Of a stretch of 64,000 nt of DNA, positions 50,006 to 59,126 are shown piece after piece. Source of the DNA: Longimicrobium terrae (lineage in GTDB: Bacteria > Gemmatimonadota > Gemmatimonadetes > Longimicrobiales > Longimicrobiaceae); contig NZ_JACHIA010000002.1 of the NCBI RefSeq assembly GCF_014202995.1, positions 14,645 through 78,644 of the forward strand, read 5' to 3'. A program made the translations under genes and the position numbers. A model generated the notes under the pieces. It saw only the letters and a list, made by a program, of their open reading frames with translations. It had not been told where the DNA came from and made no database searches. Every line of letters begins with the position of its first letter. Position 1 is the first letter of the stretch.

Positions 50006-50917
50006 ATGCACCGTTCCGATCATCAACCGGACCTTCCCCCGCTGCAGTGGCGCGCCGCGCTTTCGCTGCTGCGCCGCCTGCCGCAGGGCGCCCTGAGCCG
50101 CGGCTTCGGCCGGCTGGCGGACGCACACATTCCGCCGGGAATGCGCAACGCCGTCCTGGGGGCGTTCGCCCGCGCGGTGGGCGCGGACGCGAGCGAGGCG
50201 GAGCTGCCGCTGGAGGCGTATCCCACGCTCAACCGCTTCTTTACCCGCCAGCTCGCGGCAGGTGCGCGCACGTGGCCGGTGGATGCGTCCGCTCTCGCGT
50301 CGCCGGTGGACGGGGCGGTGGGGCAGCTGGGCGTGATCCGCGAGGGGCGGCTGATCCAGGCCAAGGGCCGGCTGTACGACGTCGCCCAGCTGCTGGAAGA
50401 CCCGGCCGCCGCGGCCCGGTACGAAGGCGGCGCGTTCATCACGCTGTACCTGTCGCCCAGGGACTATCACCGCATCCATGCCCCGCTGGGGGGCGAGATC
50501 CGCGAGGCGCGGCACGTGCCCGGCGCGCTGCTGCCGGTGAACGCGGCGGCGGTGGCGCACATGCCGGACCTGTTCGCGCGCAACGAGCGGCTGATGTGCC
50601 ACATCGACGGCGAGGCGGGTCGCGTGGCCGTCGTTGCCGTCGGCGCGTACAACGTGGGCCGGATCAGCGCGGCGTTCGACCGCGAGTGGAACGCGCCGGC
50701 CGGGGCGAGCGCGTGGGTCACCAACCGCCGGGGCCTGCAGTCCGCCGCGCGCCGCTACGAGCCCGCCGTCCCCGTGCGGCGCGGCGACGAGATCATGACG
50801 TTTCACCTGGGATCGACGGTCGTCCTCGTGTTCGAGCCCGGCCACGTGACGCTGGATCCGGGGCTGAAGCCGGGGGATGCGGTGCGGCTGGGGCAGGCGC
50901 TGGGGCGGTGGGGGTAG
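50006..50917 (+). CDS. psd: Phosphatidylserine decarboxylase proenzyme
   Basis: A 303-residue enzyme converting phosphatidylserine to phosphatidylethanolamine at the inner membrane. The self-cleavage site is LGST (268-271), giving the pyruvoyl group at Ser270. The family motifs YPTLNRFFTRQL, SPVDGAVG and YLSPRDYHRIHAP are all present. Length agrees with the bacterial type I enzyme. No neighbouring pssA is seen. Its presence agrees with a Gram-negative-type membrane rich in phosphatidylethanolamine. Confidence 0.97.
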   Translation: MHRSDHQPDLPPLQWRAALSLLRRLPQGALSRGFGRLADAHIPPGMRNAVLGAFARAVGADASEAELPLEAYPTLNRFFTRQLAAGARTWPVDASALASPVDGAVGQLGVIREGRLIQAKGRLYDVAQLLEDPAAAARYEGGAFITLYLSPRDYHRIHAPLGGEIREARHVPGALLPVNAAAVAHMPDLFARNERLMCHIDGEAGRVAVVAVGAYNVGRISAAFDREWNAPAGASAWVTNRRGLQSAARRYEPAVPVRRGDEIMTFHLGSTVVLVFEPGHVTLDPGLKPGDAVRLGQALGRWG

Positions 50918-50959
50918 GGGTTCCGGCGAGGGGAGAGTTGGTGTGCGCCGGAGAGTGAT

Positions 50960-51306
50960 GCCCTCACCCCGCGTGCTGCGCACGACGACCCTCTCCCACG
51001 AACGGATGTGGGAGAGGGAGCACACCCCAGTGCCGTGTATTTTGGAGGGTTCGGCGCGGCGGCGGGCGCCCCCCTCCCCCCAGCCCCCTCGCCCCGCAAG
51101 CGGGGGAGGGGGAGCCGTTCGGTGCGGAGGCGGGGTCGGCGCGTGTCCCTGGTTGCCGGTTCGCGTTGAGAACTTCCTTGGACGACGCGAATCCGGCTGT
51201 TGCAGAACTGCATCCTCAGGTCCTACGCGGTTGAAGCCCCGAACCGGACGCGCCAGCGGGAGGTGTCGGGGCTTTGCGGTGTTTGAGCGGCGGATTCATC
51301 CGCTCA
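50960..51306 (-). repeat. Mosaic intergenic repeat, family A, copy 6
   Basis: Reverse orientation. It starts with the two hairpins (GCGTGCTGCGCACG, TGGGAGAGGG side), has the G/C-run extra module found in copy 2 (51069-51112) in matching inverted order, and ends with TTGAAGCCCCGAACCGGACG and GAGCGGCGGATTCATCCGC. The gap 50918-51417 holds no gene. Confidence 0.9.
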
Positions 51307-51364
51307 GGCGGCCGCTCGCAACGAATCCGGTCCGCTTCTCCACGCATTCATCTCAAAACAGAAC

Positions 51365-51392
51365 GGAGCCCCCGCGATGAATCGCGAGGGCT
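51365..51392 (-). terminator. Probable terminator of esterase gene
   Basis: A stem GAGCCCCCGCGA/TCGCGAGGGCTT with one mismatch, about 26 bp past the stop, with AAAACAGAACG on the far side giving a T-rich run on the minus strand. Confidence 0.6.
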
Positions 51393-51417
51393 TCGTTCGT
51401 TCATCCGCCGGGACAGA

Positions 51418-52497
51418 TTACATTCCGAAGCCGCCACGCAGGCCCGCGGCGCCGAACTGCACGGCCTCGCACGCCTTGGTGACCACGGCACACATCCCAA
51501 AGAACTCGTGCGTCACCGCCGGCCACGTGCGCTGCTGAACCGTCACGCCCGCGGACCGCAGCGCCGCCGCCAGTTCCTCGCCGTCCGAACGCAGCGGGTC
51601 GATCTGCGCGTTGACGATGGTGGTGGGCGGCAGGCCGCGCAGGTTGGCGCGCGTCAGCGAAATGCGCGGGTCGCGCAGGTCCGCCGGGGTGCGCGGGTAG
51701 TGCTGAAAGAACCACTGCATCCCCGCGCGGCTCAACGGCTTGGCCATCGCGTTCTCGGTATACGAGGGCGATTCCGTGTCGCCGTCCGCGATCGGGTACA
51801 CGGCCAGAACGTGCACCGGCGCGCGCACGTTGCGGTCGCGCGCCAGCATGGCCGTCTGCACCGCCAGCCCGCCGCCCGCGCTCTCGCCGGCCACGGCGAT
51901 CTTCATGGGGTTGCCGCCGATGGACGCGGTGTTGTTCACCACCCACTGGTACGCCGCGAACGCGTCGTCATGCGCGGCGGGAAAGCGGTTTTCCGGGCCC
52001 TTGCGGTACTCCACCGAAACGACGATGGCGCGCGCCGCGTTGGTCAGCGCCCGAGCCGAGCTGTCGTAGGTGTCGATGGTGGCGATCACCCAGCCGCCGC
52101 CGTGATAGTACACGATGACGGGAAACGGACCCGTTCCGGCCGGCGTGTAGATGCGCACGGGAATCGCCGCGCCGCCGGGGCCGGGAATGGTGCGGTCCTG
52201 CACGTTGCCCACGGGTTCCGGCGCGGTGCTGCGTCCCGAGCGCTGCAGCAGCGCCTTGACCGCGTCGGCGGGGCTGGGCTGGGTGCGCGCCTGCTGCGGT
52301 GTCAGCTGCTCCACCGGCCGCGCGCCGAGCGCGGCAAGCTGGTCCAGCACGGCCTGCATCTGCGCGTCGGGCTGCGCCATCATCCCGGCGGGCGCGGGCT
52401 GCCCGGCTCCGGCCATCGCGGGGTCCATCGTCTGGCACGCACCCGCGACCAGCGCGGCGCACCCCAGCGCCGCCGACCTGCTCCACATCTTCCTCAT
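51418..52497 (-). CDS. HSL-type alpha/beta hydrolase lipoprotein
   Basis: A 359-residue esterase. GGAGGAGG before ATG 52497 supports the start, which gives a lipoprotein signal (AALGCAALVAGAC). The hydrolase domain has YYHGGGWVIATIDTYDSSARAL around the oxyanion hole, GESAGGGLAV with the nucleophile Ser, IDPLRSDGEEL with Asp and THEFFGM with His. It is clearly a paralogue of the C-terminal half of the SDR fusion at 187-2235, including the preceding helix-rich leader. It probably acts on short acyl esters in the envelope. Substrate unknown. Confidence 0.93.
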   Translation of the reverse strand: MRKMWSRSAALGCAALVAGACQTMDPAMAGAGQPAPAGMMAQPDAQMQAVLDQLAALGARPVEQLTPQQARTQPSPADAVKALLQRSGRSTAPEPVGNVQDRTIPGPGGAAIPVRIYTPAGTGPFPVIVYYHGGGWVIATIDTYDSSARALTNAARAIVVSVEYRKGPENRFPAAHDDAFAAYQWVVNNTASIGGNPMKIAVAGESAGGGLAVQTAMLARDRNVRAPVHVLAVYPIADGDTESPSYTENAMAKPLSRAGMQWFFQHYPRTPADLRDPRISLTRANLRGLPPTTIVNAQIDPLRSDGEELAAALRSAGVTVQQRTWPAVTHEFFGMCAVVTKACEAVQFGAAGLRGGFGM

Positions 52498-52674
52498 CCC
52501 GTCCTCCTCCACACCTGTTTGTCCATGGTTTGCCGAATGGCGCGGCGCGGCTTTGCAAGACCTTGGCCTTGTTTCATGAACTGCAACAGATGCGGAATTG
52601 CCGAGATTCTGTCTCACGTTCTGGTGGATGGATTTCGCTTGGACCGGGAGCCTCGGCCGGCGAGGAATCCCGGT

Positions 52675-53175
52675 TCAGCGCCGCTTCTTCATCCATACGC
52701 CCCAGGTCGCGGGCCCGACGGCGTCGTCGTTCACGGCGAGGCCGGCGGCCTTGAGCGCGATCTTGATCTGGCCGTGGTGATAGCCCTCGTGCCACACCAT
52801 GTGCTGCAGCAGGAGGATGGGATGGTCATAGTGCATGTCCATCTCCTTATCCGCGTCCAGCCGGCCGCTGACCGCGTCGCGCACGGTGCGGGCGCTGTCG
52901 TTCAGCATGCGGGCGATGCGGTCCGGGTCGCGCTCGTCCATCCACTCCGCATCCGGAAGCTCGCCCGCGAATTCCGGCGCGTCCTCGGCAATGAACACCA
53001 TCCGCACGAAATGGATGTGCGTAAACAGCTGCGCCACGGTGGGGCTGTCCGCCGTCGCCCGCGCGGCCAGCCCGCCGTTCGGCACCGTGCGCAGCAGATT
53101 GATGAGGATCGTGTTGTTGCGATCCCAGGAATCGAGCAGCGCCCGGAGGAGATTCTGATCGGATGCGGTGGGCAC
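52675..53175 (-). CDS. DinB-family protein
   Basis: A 166-residue four-helix-bundle protein of the DinB/YfiT type. Metal-binding histidines are seen in FTHIHFVRMVF and in HMVWHEGYHHGQI, the classic third-helix motif. DinB relatives include thiol-transferases and damage-induced proteins; the thiol (mycothiol, bacillithiol or glutathione) and reaction are unknown here. No neighbour explains its role. The gap upstream (53176-53596) has a hairpin and no gene. Confidence 0.93.
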   Translation of the reverse strand: MPTASDQNLLRALLDSWDRNNTILINLLRTVPNGGLAARATADSPTVAQLFTHIHFVRMVFIAEDAPEFAGELPDAEWMDERDPDRIARMLNDSARTVRDAVSGRLDADKEMDMHYDHPILLLQHMVWHEGYHHGQIKIALKAAGLAVNDDAVGPATWGVWMKKRR

Positions 53176-53419
53176 GGGATGGCTCCGGGATGAAGGAGTG
53201 ATTGGATGACGAGAACCGCCGGGGGCAGGCGGACCTGGTGCGGAACGCGGAGCTGGAGCGGTGGGAAAGTAGATCCTTCGTCGGCGCCAGGCTTCGGGGC
53301 GGTGGGCAGTTCGGCCGACGCCTTCTCAGGATGACGCCTCACGGCGTGTGCGGCACGGACCGGGTGAGCCGCAGGGCTGAGGCCGTGCGCGGCTTCTCAT
53401 GTCGATCGCAGAATGCCAG

Positions 53420-53454
53420 AACGCGGGGCCGCGGTCAGTCTGCGGCCCCGCGTT
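53420..53454 (-). terminator. Hairpin, probable terminator of M2-like peptidase operon
   Basis: A 13-bp stem AACGCGGGGCCGC/GCGGCCCCGCGTT with a nine-base loop, 143 bp past the stop at 53597. A T tract is weak, so this is uncertain. The surrounding 53176-53596 stretch holds no convincing gene. Confidence 0.55.
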
Positions 53455-53596
53455 CCCGTCGCGCGTCGGCGCGGGCCTGTCGTGCGCATCGACCGACGCT
53501 TGTTGATCGACTGCTGTCGCTTTGCGGTGGCCTGAGGTTCGATCGAGCAGCCAATCGACGTACAGACGTGGCACTCACGCACTCACGCACCCAGCA

Positions 53597-55219
53597 CTAA
53601 CGCACTTGCTCCAAAACGAACTGCTCAACAAAAAACCTTGGCGACAGATCCTCGCCGGTGGCGTGAACCAGGAGGCCGTTCCAGTCGACCGTGGCTCCGG
53701 GAGCAAAAATCCGGTCGCGGAAAAAGGCGCCCACCCGCGGCTCCCCGGCAATGCTGCGGTCCGGTGCCAGGCCGGCCTCGCGGCGCACGGCGGCCGTCAC
53801 CTGCGACGCCATCAGCTCGCCCAGCAGGTAGTTGTGATAGTACACGGGCGACAGCGACAGGTGGATCTTGCTGGCCCACTCCGTCCCGTCCGGCCGCGCC
53901 TCCGGGTACCGGATGAGCTGCATCCGTTCCACCAGTTCCCACCAGAGCGCGTTCAGGTCCGCCCGGTCCGGATCGCGGTACAGCGCGCGCTCAAAGTGCA
54001 CCATCACCAGCATCCACCGCGTGGAAACCAGCATGGCCGCGCGCGACTGGTTGCGGATCTCCGCCTCGTCCGCCGCGCCGATGCCGGCGTTCAGTACCTC
54101 GCGCAGCCACGCCGGCTCGCGCGTCAGCCGCCCGAAGTACATCGCCACGCTTTCCGTGGAAAGCGTGTGCGCCGGCTGGCGGAGAAAGTACGGAACGGAC
54201 GACGGGATCAGCTCATCGTACACCGCGTGCCCCAGTTCGTGGAGCAGGGTGCCGGTCCACTTCTCGTTCGGGCGCAGATTACACAGAATCCGGACGTCGC
54301 CCTCGCGGTCGATGTCCTGGCAGAAGGCGTGCTGGTCCTTGCCCTCGCGCTCGTACAGGTCGCTGCGCGCAAGCACGGCCTCCACCGGCAATCCGATCCC
54401 GCCAAAGAAGCCTGTCGCCACCTGCACCGGATCGCGACCGTCGAAGTATCGATCCATCTCCACGCGGCCCAGCGCGGGCGCCTCCTGCGCGAACGGGTCT
54501 TCCCAGTGCCACGGCCGCAGTTCATCCACCGGGACGCCGTAGCGCGCGGAAAGCTCGCGGTCCATCTCCGCACGCAGCGCGCGGAACGGCGCCTCGCTCA
54601 GCCGCTCGAACTCATCCATCACCGCGAACAGCCTCGCCTCGCCGATCTCCTGAAGCTCCAGGTCCATCGCGTACGCGTCGGCGTAGCCCAACTCGCGCGC
54701 CGCGGCGTTGCGGGCGCGCACCATGGCGCGAAGCGGCTCGGCCAGCGGCTCGCCGATCGCACGGCTTGCGTTCCACGCGGCCCGCCGCGCATCCGAGTCG
54801 CGCTCGGTGGAAAGGATGTCGACGATGCGGTTGTTGGTCACCCGCTCGCCGCCGATCTCCGCGCGAAAGGTGTAGAAGACGCGCTCCAGCTCCGCCGTAT
54901 GCGCCACGAGCTGGTCGATGGTTTCGCGCGGCAGCTGGTTGGGCGTCACCTCCAGGTCCAGCACGACCAGCTGGCGGCGGAGCAGGGGATCGCACACCTC
55001 GTCCGAGGCCAGCCATCCCCGGATGCGGCGCGCCGCATCCGGGTCGGAAAGCAGCGCGCGGGAGTCCGCCCGGGCGCGGGTGGACCGCTCCAGCGCGGCC
55101 TCGCCCCCACCCGTGGCCGCGTCCCACCACGCCCGGTTGGCTTCCGCGTTCAGCGGGGCGGCGCGGCTTTCCAACTCCGCCAGAAAGGCCCGCGCCTCCC
55201 CCTCGGCGCCACCCGTCAC
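53597..55219 (-). CDS. M2/M3-like zinc metallopeptidase (cytoplasmic)
   Basis: A 540-residue peptidase. GTG 55219 overlaps the M20 gene's stop as GTGA and is preferred. The zinc site is LLHELGHAVYDELIPSS, with HExxH at His327-Glu328-His331; the following PAHTLSTESVAMYFGRL supplies the later Glu. Family-like stretches are LGYADAYAMDLELQEIG and RWMLVMVHFERALYRDP. It lacks a signal peptide, unlike the ACE-like paralogue at 31249, and sits downstream of a dipeptidase. A role in finishing peptide breakdown in the cytoplasm is likely. It could be assigned to M2 or M3; the catalytic core is clear. Confidence 0.9.
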   Translation of the reverse strand: MTGGAEGEARAFLAELESRAAPLNAEANRAWWDAATGGGEAALERSTRARADSRALLSDPDAARRIRGWLASDEVCDPLLRRQLVVLDLEVTPNQLPRETIDQLVAHTAELERVFYTFRAEIGGERVTNNRIVDILSTERDSDARRAAWNASRAIGEPLAEPLRAMVRARNAAARELGYADAYAMDLELQEIGEARLFAVMDEFERLSEAPFRALRAEMDRELSARYGVPVDELRPWHWEDPFAQEAPALGRVEMDRYFDGRDPVQVATGFFGGIGLPVEAVLARSDLYEREGKDQHAFCQDIDREGDVRILCNLRPNEKWTGTLLHELGHAVYDELIPSSVPYFLRQPAHTLSTESVAMYFGRLTREPAWLREVLNAGIGAADEAEIRNQSRAAMLVSTRWMLVMVHFERALYRDPDRADLNALWWELVERMQLIRYPEARPDGTEWASKIHLSLSPVYYHNYLLGELMASQVTAAVRREAGLAPDRSIAGEPRVGAFFRDRIFAPGATVDWNGLLVHATGEDLSPRFFVEQFVLEQVR

Positions 55220-56574
55220 CGCAGTTCCTCGTACATCCCGGCGATGGCTTCGGCGCCCTTCTGAAAGTTCTCCACCGACATCCACTCGTTGGGCGCGTGC
55301 GCGTTCTCGCCCGGCAGCCCGAAGCCGATCAGCAGCGCCTGCGCGTTCAGCGTTTCCTGGAACGCCTGCACGATGGGAATGGACCCGCCCTCGCGGATGA
55401 ACACCGGCTTGCGCCCCCACGCCGCTTCCAGCGCGCGCGCCGCCGCGTCGAACACGGGGCCGCTCCCTTCCGCGTGCCAGGGCTGGCCGCCGTGCAGCGC
55501 CAGCACTTCCACCGTCACGCCCTCCGGCGCCAGCGACTGCACGTGCGCGGTAAAGAGCTTTTCCACTTCGTGAAAGTCCTGATCCGGCACCAGCCGCATG
55601 CTGATCTTGGCCATCGCGCGCGCGGGAAGCACGGTCTTGGCGCCCTCGCCGGTGTAGCCGCTCAGCAGGCCGTTCACGTCCAGCGTGGGACGGGCCCAGA
55701 TGCGCTCGATGGAGCCGAAGCCCGCTTCGCCGCTCAGCTTGGGCGCGCCCACTTCCTTGCGCAGCGTTTCTTCTTCGAAAGGCAACCCGGCGATGGCCTG
55801 CCGCTGCTCCGGCGTCAGTTCGCGGACGCGGTCGTAGAAGCCGGGAATGGCCACACGGCCCTGGTCGTCGTGCAGCTGCGCGATGATGCGGGCCAGCGCG
55901 TTGGCCGGGTTCACCACCGCGCCGCCGTACGCGCCGGAGTGCAGGTCCGTCGCGGGGCCCTGCACGCGCACCTCCATGTAGGCCATGCCGCGCAGCCCGG
56001 TGGTGATGCACGGCAGCCCGGGCGCGAACATCGTGGTGTCGCTGATGACGACGGTGTCGCACGCCAGCCGCTCGGCGTTGTCGCGCAGGAAGGTGGCCAG
56101 GTTGGGCGAGCCGATCTCTTCCTCACCCTCGATGCAGAACACGACGTTGGCGGGAAGCGATCCGCCTTCGGCCAGCAGCGCCTGCACCGCCTTGACGTGC
56201 AGGTACACCTGGCCCTTGTCGTCCACGGACCCGCGGGCGTACAGGTTGCCGTCGCGCACCTCGGGTTCGAACGGGGCGCTGGTCCACTCGTCCAGCGGCT
56301 CGGGCGGCTGCACGTCGTAGTGGCCGTAGATGAGCAGCGTCGGCGCGCCGGCGGGGGCCCCGCGCCACTCGCCCAGCACCACGGGATGCCCTGCGGTGGG
56401 GATGATCTCCACCGTGAGCCCCGCCTCGCGCATGCGTTCGGCCAGCCAGTCGGCCGCGGCCGCGGTGTCGGCCTTGTGCTCGCTCTTGGCGCTCACGCTG
56501 GGAATGCGGAGCCACTCGATCAGTTCGTTGAGGTGCTTTTCGCGGTTACGCTGCAGGTATTCGGTCGCGGACAT
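55216..56574 (-). CDS. M20-family dipeptidase (carnosinase/PepV-like)
   Basis: A 452-residue metallopeptidase. The metal ligands lie in YGHYDVQPPEP (His, Asp), GSVDDKGQ (bridging Asp), EGEEEIGS (catalytic Glu and ligand) and the C-terminal HAPNEWM (His). The inserted dimerisation domain (about 190-340) holds DLHSGAYGG. It hydrolyses dipeptides in the cytoplasm. The downstream M2-like peptidase gene starts inside its stop (4-bp GTGA overlap), so the pair is co-translated. Length is usual. Confidence 0.96.
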   Translation of the reverse strand: MSATEYLQRNREKHLNELIEWLRIPSVSAKSEHKADTAAAADWLAERMREAGLTVEIIPTAGHPVVLGEWRGAPAGAPTLLIYGHYDVQPPEPLDEWTSAPFEPEVRDGNLYARGSVDDKGQVYLHVKAVQALLAEGGSLPANVVFCIEGEEEIGSPNLATFLRDNAERLACDTVVISDTTMFAPGLPCITTGLRGMAYMEVRVQGPATDLHSGAYGGAVVNPANALARIIAQLHDDQGRVAIPGFYDRVRELTPEQRQAIAGLPFEEETLRKEVGAPKLSGEAGFGSIERIWARPTLDVNGLLSGYTGEGAKTVLPARAMAKISMRLVPDQDFHEVEKLFTAHVQSLAPEGVTVEVLALHGGQPWHAEGSGPVFDAAARALEAAWGRKPVFIREGGSIPIVQAFQETLNAQALLIGFGLPGENAHAPNEWMSVENFQKGAEAIAGMYEELR

Positions 56575-56706
56575 CGGCTCGCCGGTCTCAAGGGTTCAGA
56601 AAGCGCCGTCGCGCCCAAGATACACCGCCGCCGCGCCCCTGCCACCCCCGGCGGGCATCGGGATGATGACGAGCCGTCATCGTCCGCAGGCGCGTCCGGG
56701 TGAAGG

Positions 56707-56745
56707 GATGCAGTCCGCCAAGGCGGACTTCGCCGCCGTTGCTGC
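56707..56745. repeat. AGTCCGC-type hairpin repeat
   Basis: AGTCCGCC-AA-GGCGGACT (56712-56729), followed by TTCGCCGCCGTTGC. The stem belongs to the hairpin set also seen at 2849, 24210 and 40215. It sits in the gap between the AraC and M20 genes. Confidence 0.65.
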
Positions 56746-56755
56746 CGCGCCTTCT

Positions 56756-57646
56756 TCAGCCGCCCGCTGCCACCAGGCTCCGGGCGGCGGCGGTCTCCCG
56801 CATGGGCGGCAGGCCGAACATGCGGCCGTACTCCCGCGTAAACTGCGGTACGCTCTCGTATCCCACCGTGTAGGCCGCGGCGCTGGCCGACTTCCCTTCG
56901 GACAGCATCAGCCGCCGCGCTTCAATCAGCCGCAAGTGCTTCTGAAACTGGAGCGGAGACAGTGACGTCACCGCGCGAAAGTGCTGGTGAAACGAGGACG
57001 GGCTCATCCCCGCCGTGGCCGCCAGCCGCTCGATGCGGAGCGGGCGGGCGAACTCCTCCCGGAGCACGGTGACCGCGCGGGCGATGCGCTGCGCGTGCCC
57101 GCCCGGCCAGCCCAGGCGCTGGATGTCCGCCCCGTGCCGGCCGGCGAGCAGCCAGTAGTGAAGCTCGCGCACCATCTGCGTCTGCAGCACCGGCAGCGTC
57201 TCCGGACGATCGAGCAGGCGCATCAGCCGCAGCGCCGCGTCCGCCACCTCTGTGTCCGTGGGCTGAAGCCGCACACGCGCGCCGCCCGCGGCGGGAACGG
57301 CCTTGATCTGCGCGGCAAGCTCCGCGACAACGGCAAGATCCAGTTCCAGCACGAGCGACAGGTACGGCGCGGCGGCGGTCGCCCGGGTGATCTGGCTGAC
57401 CGTCGGCACGTCCGCCGTGATCAGCATGGAATCGCCCGCGCCGAACGAGAACGCCTGTGTTCCCATCGTCACGTGCTTGGTCCCCTGCAGCACCAGGCAC
57501 ACCAGCGGCCGCATGACCGCGTGCACCAGACCGCCGGGCGCGAGGGCTTGGACGGTGGTCAGGCCCGGGATGGGCGTCTGGCCCAGGCCGTACGAATCGG
57601 AGTGCGCCTCCGCGTGGCGGCGGACGGCTTCCATCAGCGTGGTCAT
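56756..57646 (-). CDS. AraC-family transcriptional regulator
   Basis: A 296-residue regulator. The N-terminal domain resembles the AraC_N family (PLVCLVLQGTKHVTMGTQAFSFGAGDSMLITADVP). The C-terminal pair of helix-turn-helices (about 190-290) has RPLRIERLAATAGMSPSSFHQHFRAVTSLSPLQFQKHLRLIEARRLM in segments and VGYESVPQFTREYGRMFGLPP. It is divergent from the SDR at 57799 (153 bp apart), the usual layout for regulation of the neighbour, so it probably controls that reductase. Confidence 0.95.
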   Translation of the reverse strand: MTTLMEAVRRHAEAHSDSYGLGQTPIPGLTTVQALAPGGLVHAVMRPLVCLVLQGTKHVTMGTQAFSFGAGDSMLITADVPTVSQITRATAAAPYLSLVLELDLAVVAELAAQIKAVPAAGGARVRLQPTDTEVADAALRLMRLLDRPETLPVLQTQMVRELHYWLLAGRHGADIQRLGWPGGHAQRIARAVTVLREEFARPLRIERLAATAGMSPSSFHQHFRAVTSLSPLQFQKHLRLIEARRLMLSEGKSASAAAYTVGYESVPQFTREYGRMFGLPPMRETAAARSLVAAGG

Positions 57647-57798
57647 GCGCCCAAGCTACTCCGTCCCCCTCCGCCGCGCACGCGATGCTGGAGGATCAGG
57701 CAAGAGATTTCGCGATTCCGGCAAGGAGCACCCGCTTCGCTGGCGTAGATTCGTGTCGTCGCCCCATGGCGGCTGGATCACACCACAGGAGCCCGGAA

Positions 57799-58554
57799 AT
57801 GAACACGATTGCCCTCGTTACCGGCGGAAGCCGCGGCCTTGGCCGCAACACCGCCACCCACATCGCCCGCCGCGGCGGAGACGTCGTCCTCACCTGGCAC
57901 AGCCGCTCGGACGAGGCGGATGCGGCCGTCGCCGAGATCTCCGCAATGGGCCGCAAGGCCGTCGCGCTGCAGCTGGATACAGGCGAAGTAGCCAGCTTCG
58001 GTGCGTTCGCCGGCCGGCTGCGGACGGCGCTGCGCGACACGTGGGGACGCGATACGTTCGATCATCTCATCAACAACGCCGGCCACGGTGACTACGCGCT
58101 CATCAGCGAGACGACGGAAGCGCAGTTCGACCGGCTGGTAGACGTGCACTTCAAGGGCGTGTACTTCCTGACCCAGACCCTGCTTCCGCTGATCGCGGAC
58201 GGCGGGCGGATCGTAAACCTGTCGACGGGGCTCACGCGCATCTCGTATCCCGGGTACGCCGCCTACGCCGCCGTAAAGGGCGCGGTGGAGGTCCTGACGC
58301 GGTACATGGCCAAGGAACTCGGCGCGCGCGGCATCGCGGTCAACACGGTGGCGCCGGGCGCCATCGAAACGGATTTCGGCGGCGGCGTGGTGCGCGACAA
58401 CCCGGAACTCAACAAGGTGTTCGCGGGGATCACCGCCCTCGGCCGCGTCGGCCTCCCCGACGACATCGGGCCGATGATCGCCAATCTCCTCTCCGACGAC
58501 AACCGCTGGATCACCGCGCAGCGCATCGAGGTCTCCGGCGGCCAGGGCATCTGA
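57799..58554 (+). CDS. Short-chain dehydrogenase/reductase
   Basis: A 251-residue classical SDR. The cofactor motif is TGGSRGLGRNTA, the NNAG motif is INNAGHG, the catalytic Ser lies in NLSTGLTRIS, and YAAVK provides Tyr and Lys. APGAIETDF follows. The Ser-containing first turn suggests NADP(H) use. AGGAG lies eight bases before the ATG. It is divergently transcribed from the AraC regulator, so it is probably induced by that regulator's ligand. Substrate unknown. Confidence 0.94.
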   Translation: MNTIALVTGGSRGLGRNTATHIARRGGDVVLTWHSRSDEADAAVAEISAMGRKAVALQLDTGEVASFGAFAGRLRTALRDTWGRDTFDHLINNAGHGDYALISETTEAQFDRLVDVHFKGVYFLTQTLLPLIADGGRIVNLSTGLTRISYPGYAAYAAVKGAVEVLTRYMAKELGARGIAVNTVAPGAIETDFGGGVVRDNPELNKVFAGITALGRVGLPDDIGPMIANLLSDDNRWITAQRIEVSGGQGI

Positions 58555-58597
58555 CCGCACCTCGCCAGAGCGGGACAGATACCTGGAGCTCCGCGGG

Positions 58598-58786
58598 TCA
58601 CGGAGGCGCCTGGTTACCTGGGCCGGGCGCTTCTGTGATCTCCAGCATCTCCGCGAGCGCTGATTCAAGGTTGTCCATCAACTCTTCTCGGGTGAGGCCT
58701 TGAGAGTTGACGCCGGGAACCTCTTCGATCCAACCAATCCAGTGATTTTTCCCCTTCTGGATTACCGCCGTGTAGTTGTGCTTCAT
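58598..58786 (-). CDS. HicB-like antitoxin, solitary
   Basis: A 62-residue short HicB-type protein: MKHNYTAVIQKGKNHWIGWIEEVPGVNSQGLTREELMDNLESALAEML, described 1-48. The partial RNase-H-like fold binds a HicA toxin in complete systems. No HicA (double-stranded RNA-binding-like, with KGSH motif) is seen on either side, so it is an orphan or regulates another target. A DNA-binding C-terminus is also missing, as usual for short forms. Start with a TTCATG context is clear. Confidence 0.88.
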   Translation of the reverse strand: MKHNYTAVIQKGKNHWIGWIEEVPGVNSQGLTREELMDNLESALAEMLEITEAPGPGNQAPP

Positions 58787-59071
58787 GGCCTCCTCCGGAG
58801 TCGCGGGAGCCCAATACTACAACGATTTCGGCAGAGCGGAAGACGGCCGGAAGCCGCCACAGGTGGACACTCCGGACCACCCGCGGCGGCTTCTGTCTGG
58901 TCGAGCGCAGGCCGTCGCGCCGCGTGCTTCGCGGGATGTCGGCTTGCCGCCAGCAGATCCGTCGGTGCATCCAGCTCCGCGGGGCAGAATGGGCGGCGAG
59001 CGCGAGTGACGCCCCGCGGCGGCTTTGGTGAGGGAAGTCGTATTCGCGCGACGAAAAAAAGAGGCAAACGG

Positions 59072-59101
59072 AAGAGGTCCGGCCTCGCGGCCGGACCTCT
59101 T
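59072..59101 (-). terminator. Intrinsic terminator of ftsH-like gene
   Basis: A 13-bp perfect stem AAGAGGTCCGGCC/GGCCGGACCTCTT with loop TCGC. On the minus strand it is followed by CCGTTTGCCTCTTTTTTT. It lies 25 bp past the stop at 59127. Confidence 0.88.
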
Positions 59102-59126
59102 TTCGTGGCAGACCACGCCTCGAAGC

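Noticed and set aside
53176-53596. Gene between DinB and the M2-like peptidase
   Set aside because: Frames here are short, start late, and overlap a terminator-like hairpin; amino-acid content is antisense-like.
58787-59126. HicA toxin partner for the HicB-like gene
   Set aside because: No frame with the HicA dsRNA-binding-like KGSH pattern is found on either strand beside it.
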